Source: Flavobacteriales bacterium
Lineage (GTDB): Bacteria > Bacteroidota > Bacteroidia > Flavobacteriales_E > Vicingaceae
Assembly (NCBI GenBank): GCA_016763135.1
Contig: JAESUI010000355.1
Location: 1-7,462 of the forward strand
Length of the DNA stretch: 7,462 nucleotides
Direction of reading: 5' to 3'
Below are positions 4,755 through 7,462 of this stretch, piece after piece. The position numbers were made by a program, and so were the translations under genes. Position 1 is the first letter of the stretch. Each line of letters begins with the position of its first letter. The notes under the pieces were generated by a model, which worked only from the letters and a program-made list of their open reading frames with translations, was not told the DNA's origin and ran no database searches.

Positions 4755-7295
4755 ATGAAATACAACTTCTATACCAAGCTCTTAACATTATACAAAGTCA
4801 TAGGAATATGCTCTTTAATACTTATTTCTGTTGGAGTTTTTGGACAAGAAATAGACTCCACTAGTATTGATTCTGTAGCAGTAGATACTCTAAGTTCTCC
4901 TGATGCACTTAAATCAAAAGTTACTTATATCGCAAAAGATTCTATTCGTATTGATATGAAAAGTAAGTTAGTCTATCTATTTGGCCAATCTGAAGTTTAT
5001 TATGAAAATATTGAATTGAAAGCTGAAGAAATTGAAATTGATATGGACTCTAATATTGTTACCGCTCCTGGAAAACAAGACTCATTAGGTGAATATTTTG
5101 GCGAACCTGTTTTTACAGAAAAAGGCTCTGTTGTTAATTCACATGAAATGAAATACAACTTTGATACAAAAAAAGGGTTAATTATAGATGCTGTTACCCA
5201 TGAAGGTGAGAATTATATTCATGGAGAAAAAATCTACAAAACTCCAGATGATATACTCTTCATCAAAAACGGAAAGTATACTACATGTAATTTGGATCAT
5301 CCCCATTACTTCTTTAGTGCAAGAAAATTAAAGATTATTCCTAACGACAAAATTATTACAGGTCCTGCAAACCTTGTTATAGAAGGTGTACCTACTCCAA
5401 TAGCAATCCCTTTTGGATTTTTCCCAAATTCTAACAAACAAAAATCAGGGTTAATTATACCTTCACCTGGAGAAAGTGGTCAATATGGTTTTTTCTTACT
5501 TGGTGGTGGTTATTATTTAGCAATGGGTGACAATGTTAGCACTCAATTAACAGGTGATTACTACACTAAAGGGAGTTGGTCTGGAAATATGCTAACCAAT
5601 TATAATAAACGGTATAAATTTTCTGGGTCTTTCAACACAAGTTATTCTGTGTTTAAGAATGGCTTTAAAGAATTTCCTAACTATTCCGAAAATACCAACT
5701 TTTTTATAAAATGGAACCATAGACAAGATCCAAGAGCAAGACCTAATAGTATATTTTCTGCAAATGTAAATTTCGGTAATAGTGAAAATTACACGAATAA
5801 CTTTAATAGTACAGGCACTCAATATTTAAGTACTTCTTTTAACTCAACTGTTTCTTATAAAAAATCTTGGGCTGGCAAGCCATTTAATCTATCTATTAAT
5901 GGTTATCACAGCCAGAACACCCTAAACAAAACGGTTACCGTGAGATTACCAGAAATAGCTTTTAATGTATCAAGATTATATCCTCTTAAAAGAAAATCAG
6001 TAATAGGAAAACAAAAGTTTTATGAAAAAATAGGCTTAAGCTACTCTATGAACACCAAAAACGAAGTAACAGCTGGAGACTCATTGTTTAGTTCAAAAAA
6101 CATTGGATTGTTGGCTGACCAATTTAAAAATGGAATGAAACACTCTATTCCATTGAGTACATCTTTTAAGGTACTGAAAAATTTTACTGTAAATCCAAGA
6201 TTTAACTATTCTGAAATTTGGTATTTAGAATCTGTAAACAAAACCTGGAACAGTACAACTAACCAATTAGAAACGGACACTTTAAACAGTTTTGTTAGAG
6301 GGAATTCATACAATATGGGTGTAAGTATGTCAACAAAAGTTTACGGAATGTACCAGTATAGAGGAAAAGTAATTAAAGCATTAAGGCATGTAATTACTCC
6401 AAGCATTGGTTTTTCTTACACTCCCGAAAATAGAAGTGGATTAAGAAGTTATACAGATTCAACAAATACTGAGCTTGAATACTCCATTTTTGAAAATGGA
6501 ATATACGGTAGATCAAACGCTTCAGAAGCTGGTTTAATCAATTTTGGTTTATTGAATAATTTTGAAATGAAAGTTAGAAATAGAAAAGACAGCTTAGGCA
6601 AAGACACCAAAGTTAAGTTATTGGAAAACTTAAAATTCTCATCAAGCTATAACGTTGTAGCAGATTCATTACACTGGAGTAACATTCAGATAAGTGCACG
6701 AACATACATTCTTAAAAAAATATCATTAAATTTTAATGGAGTGCTTGATCCTTATGCGTTAGATTCAAATACAATAACTGGACAAGTAAATAGAATAAAC
6801 ACTTCTCAATGGACAAGAAATGGAAGTTTAGGGAGGTTGACAACCGTTAATATGGCTGTTGGTTTTTCTCTTAGAAGTAAAAATACTAACAGTAAAAAAG
6901 AAAGCAATTATGGAACTGAAGAAGAGCTAGAATACATTAGAGCAAACCCTAATGAATTTATTGATTTTAATGTGCCTTGGACCTTAAACATGAATTATAA
7001 TGTTCGTTATTCTAAACCTCAGTTTCAAAGTAGTGTAATTCAAACCTTAAATTTCTCTGGAGACTTTAGCTTAACTCAACGCTGGAAAGTTGGGTTTAAC
7101 TCAGGTTATGATTTTGAAGCAAAAGACCTCTCGTATACTTCTATAGACATTTACCGAGACTTACATTGCTGGGAAATGTCTTTCCACTGGATTCCATTTG
7201 GTCAACGACAAAGTTATTTGTTTACAATAAAAGTTAAATCTGCCATTCTACAAGATTTAAAACTGACAAGAAGAAGCATTCCAAGTGTGTTTTAA
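4755..7295 (+). CDS. lptD: Outer-membrane LPS-assembly protein LptD, Bacteroidota type
   Basis: This 846-residue protein is the outer-membrane barrel that, with a lipoprotein plug (LptE), inserts lipopolysaccharide into the outer leaflet. The signal peptide (about 1-30) has a hydrophobic core at 15-29 and probable cleavage before Q31. The N-terminal periplasmic OstA/LptA-like beta-jellyroll (about 55-205) includes IRIDMKSKLVYLFGQSEVYY (64-83), a GKYTTCNLDHPHYFFSAR block (173-190) and the linker to the barrel, GVPTPIAIPFGFFPN (211-225). The rest, to residue 846, is a long beta-barrel rich in alternating aromatic and polar residues. It ends with a LHCWEMSFHWIPFG block (803-816) and a C-terminal phenylalanine, the usual outer-membrane targeting signal. 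The mature chain has only two cysteines, C178 and C805, placed like the interdomain disulfide partners of enterobacterial LptD. The ATG at 4755 is preferred because it gives a full signal peptide. The gene is transcribed away from the amidase and followed after 61 bases by a lipoprotein gene. No LptE gene is visible. Confidence 0.93.
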   Translation: MKYNFYTKLLTLYKVIGICSLILISVGVFGQEIDSTSIDSVAVDTLSSPDALKSKVTYIAKDSIRIDMKSKLVYLFGQSEVYYENIELKAEEIEIDMDSNIVTAPGKQDSLGEYFGEPVFTEKGSVVNSHEMKYNFDTKKGLIIDAVTHEGENYIHGEKIYKTPDDILFIKNGKYTTCNLDHPHYFFSARKLKIIPNDKIITGPANLVIEGVPTPIAIPFGFFPNSNKQKSGLIIPSPGESGQYGFFLLGGGYYLAMGDNVSTQLTGDYYTKGSWSGNMLTNYNKRYKFSGSFNTSYSVFKNGFKEFPNYSENTNFFIKWNHRQDPRARPNSIFSANVNFGNSENYTNNFNSTGTQYLSTSFNSTVSYKKSWAGKPFNLSINGYHSQNTLNKTVTVRLPEIAFNVSRLYPLKRKSVIGKQKFYEKIGLSYSMNTKNEVTAGDSLFSSKNIGLLADQFKNGMKHSIPLSTSFKVLKNFTVNPRFNYSEIWYLESVNKTWNSTTNQLETDTLNSFVRGNSYNMGVSMSTKVYGMYQYRGKVIKALRHVITPSIGFSYTPENRSGLRSYTDSTNTELEYSIFENGIYGRSNASEAGLINFGLLNNFEMKVRNRKDSLGKDTKVKLLENLKFSSSYNVVADSLHWSNIQISARTYILKKISLNFNGVLDPYALDSNTITGQVNRINTSQWTRNGSLGRLTTVNMAVGFSLRSKNTNSKKESNYGTEEELEYIRANPNEFIDFNVPWTLNMNYNVRYSKPQFQSSVIQTLNFSGDFSLTQRWKVGFNSGYDFEAKDLSYTSIDIYRDLHCWEMSFHWIPFGQRQSYLFTIKVKSAILQDLKLTRRSIPSVF

Positions 7296-7302
7296 AAACT
7301 GA

Positions 7303-7323
7303 TAAATTCTAACACAGAATTTA
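7303..7323. repeat. AT-rich inverted repeat between lptD and the lipoprotein gene
   Basis: TAAATTCT (7303-7310) and AGAATTTA (7316-7323) form a perfect 8-base stem around the loop AACAC, starting 7 bases after the lptD stop codon. Only one of the eight pairs is G-C and no clear run of T follows, so it would be a weak terminator at best and could be an operator or chance. Just after it, TACATTTA at 7326-7333 matches the TAnnTTTG promoter box except for the last base. No convincing -33 element is present, so a promoter for the lipoprotein gene here is only suggested. Confidence 0.35.
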
Positions 7324-7356
7324 GTTACATTTACCTCCTGTTTTAAAATACTCATC

Positions 7357-7462
7357 ATGAAATATAACTTCCTTATAATTGCTACGGCATTACTAATTTT
7401 TAGCTGCTCTTCAGACAAACAAGAAGAAGCTATTAATTATAATTACCCTGACACAAGACAAG
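7357..7462 (+). CDS. N-terminal fragment of a lipoprotein, probably a prolyl-oligopeptidase-like (S9A) peptidase
   Basis: The frame opens at ATG 7357 and runs off the right edge after 35 complete codons. A basic start (MKYN), a hydrophobic core (5-15) and a lipobox ending IFSC make C17 the lipidated cysteine, so this is a lipoprotein. The next residues, SSDKQEE, are polar and acidic. Acidic residues after the cysteine are part of the surface-export signal of some Bacteroidota lipoproteins, but the match here is loose. The last visible residues, NYNYPDTRQ, resemble the YPxT(R/K) segment that opens the prolyl oligopeptidase family (S9A), where it is soon followed by a DPYRWLE-like motif that would lie outside the window. 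The lipoprotein call is strong. The peptidase call rests on about five residues and memory of the family, so it is tentative. The gene follows lptD in the same direction after 61 bases. Confidence 0.72.
   Translation, partial: MKYNFLIIATALLIFSCSSDKQEEAINYNYPDTRQ

Noticed and set aside
5592..5822. Minus-strand 76-residue open frame inside lptD
   Set aside because: It is antisense to the lptD barrel region and has no recognisable domain.
7303..7323. Inverted repeat after lptD as a strong intrinsic terminator
   Set aside because: The stem has only one G-C pair and lacks a downstream T run; kept as an inverted repeat only.
4755..7374. MKYNF encoded three times: at the LptD start, at LptD residues 132-136, and at the lipoprotein start
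   Set aside because: The flanking sequence differs completely and the codons are the common ones for this AT-rich genome, so it looks like coincidence and not a duplication.

Overview
The window looks like chromosomal DNA from a member of the Bacteroidota, most likely Flavobacteriales or a close relative. It is visibly AT-rich and start codons lack Shine-Dalgarno sequences. There are TAnnTTTG-type promoter boxes, and the proteins are recognisably Bacteroidota versions of their families: the LptD form, the amidase with a C-terminal SPOR-like region, the small protein usually labelled 'ABC transporter ATPase', and the split CCG-domain/membrane Fe-S oxidoreductase pair. No RNA gene, mobile element, CRISPR array or sign of recent transfer was seen. 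This reads as a core-genome cell-envelope and respiratory locus.

Layout. Positions 1-4588 hold five genes on the minus strand. In transcription order they are: a secreted N-acetylmuramoyl-L-alanine amidase (3413-4588), a membrane-anchored MlaD/MCE-domain protein (2417-3346), a cytochrome-b-like membrane protein with two 4Fe-4S clusters (1085-2404), a two-domain CCG (heterodisulfide-reductase B-like) Fe-S protein (292-1080), and a small conserved protein cut off by the left edge (1-288). The last four are separated by only 12, 4 and 3 bases and are almost certainly one transcription unit. The amidase is 66 bases upstream of the MlaD gene, and a possible promoter lies in that gap.

A 166-base divergent intergenic region (4589-4754) separates the amidase from lptD (4755-7295, plus strand), the outer-membrane LPS-assembly barrel. 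This region carries a good Bacteroidota-type promoter for lptD. After lptD come a 61-base gap with an AT-rich inverted repeat and the first 35 codons of a lipoprotein, probably an S9A prolyl-oligopeptidase-like peptidase (7357 to the right edge).

How the genes fit together. The amidase remodels peptidoglycan, the MCE protein probably handles lipid traffic across the periplasm, and LptD inserts LPS in the outer membrane, so three adjacent genes serve envelope construction. The two Fe-S proteins together match, in domain order and total length, the single-chain FadF/EMO-type electron-transfer-flavoprotein:menaquinone oxidoreductases. They probably pass electrons from a soluble donor to the quinone pool. 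The most interesting points are this two-gene split oxidoreductase, an LptD whose mature form has only two cysteines placed to form one interdomain disulfide, and an MlaD-like protein with no MlaE/MlaF partner beside it.
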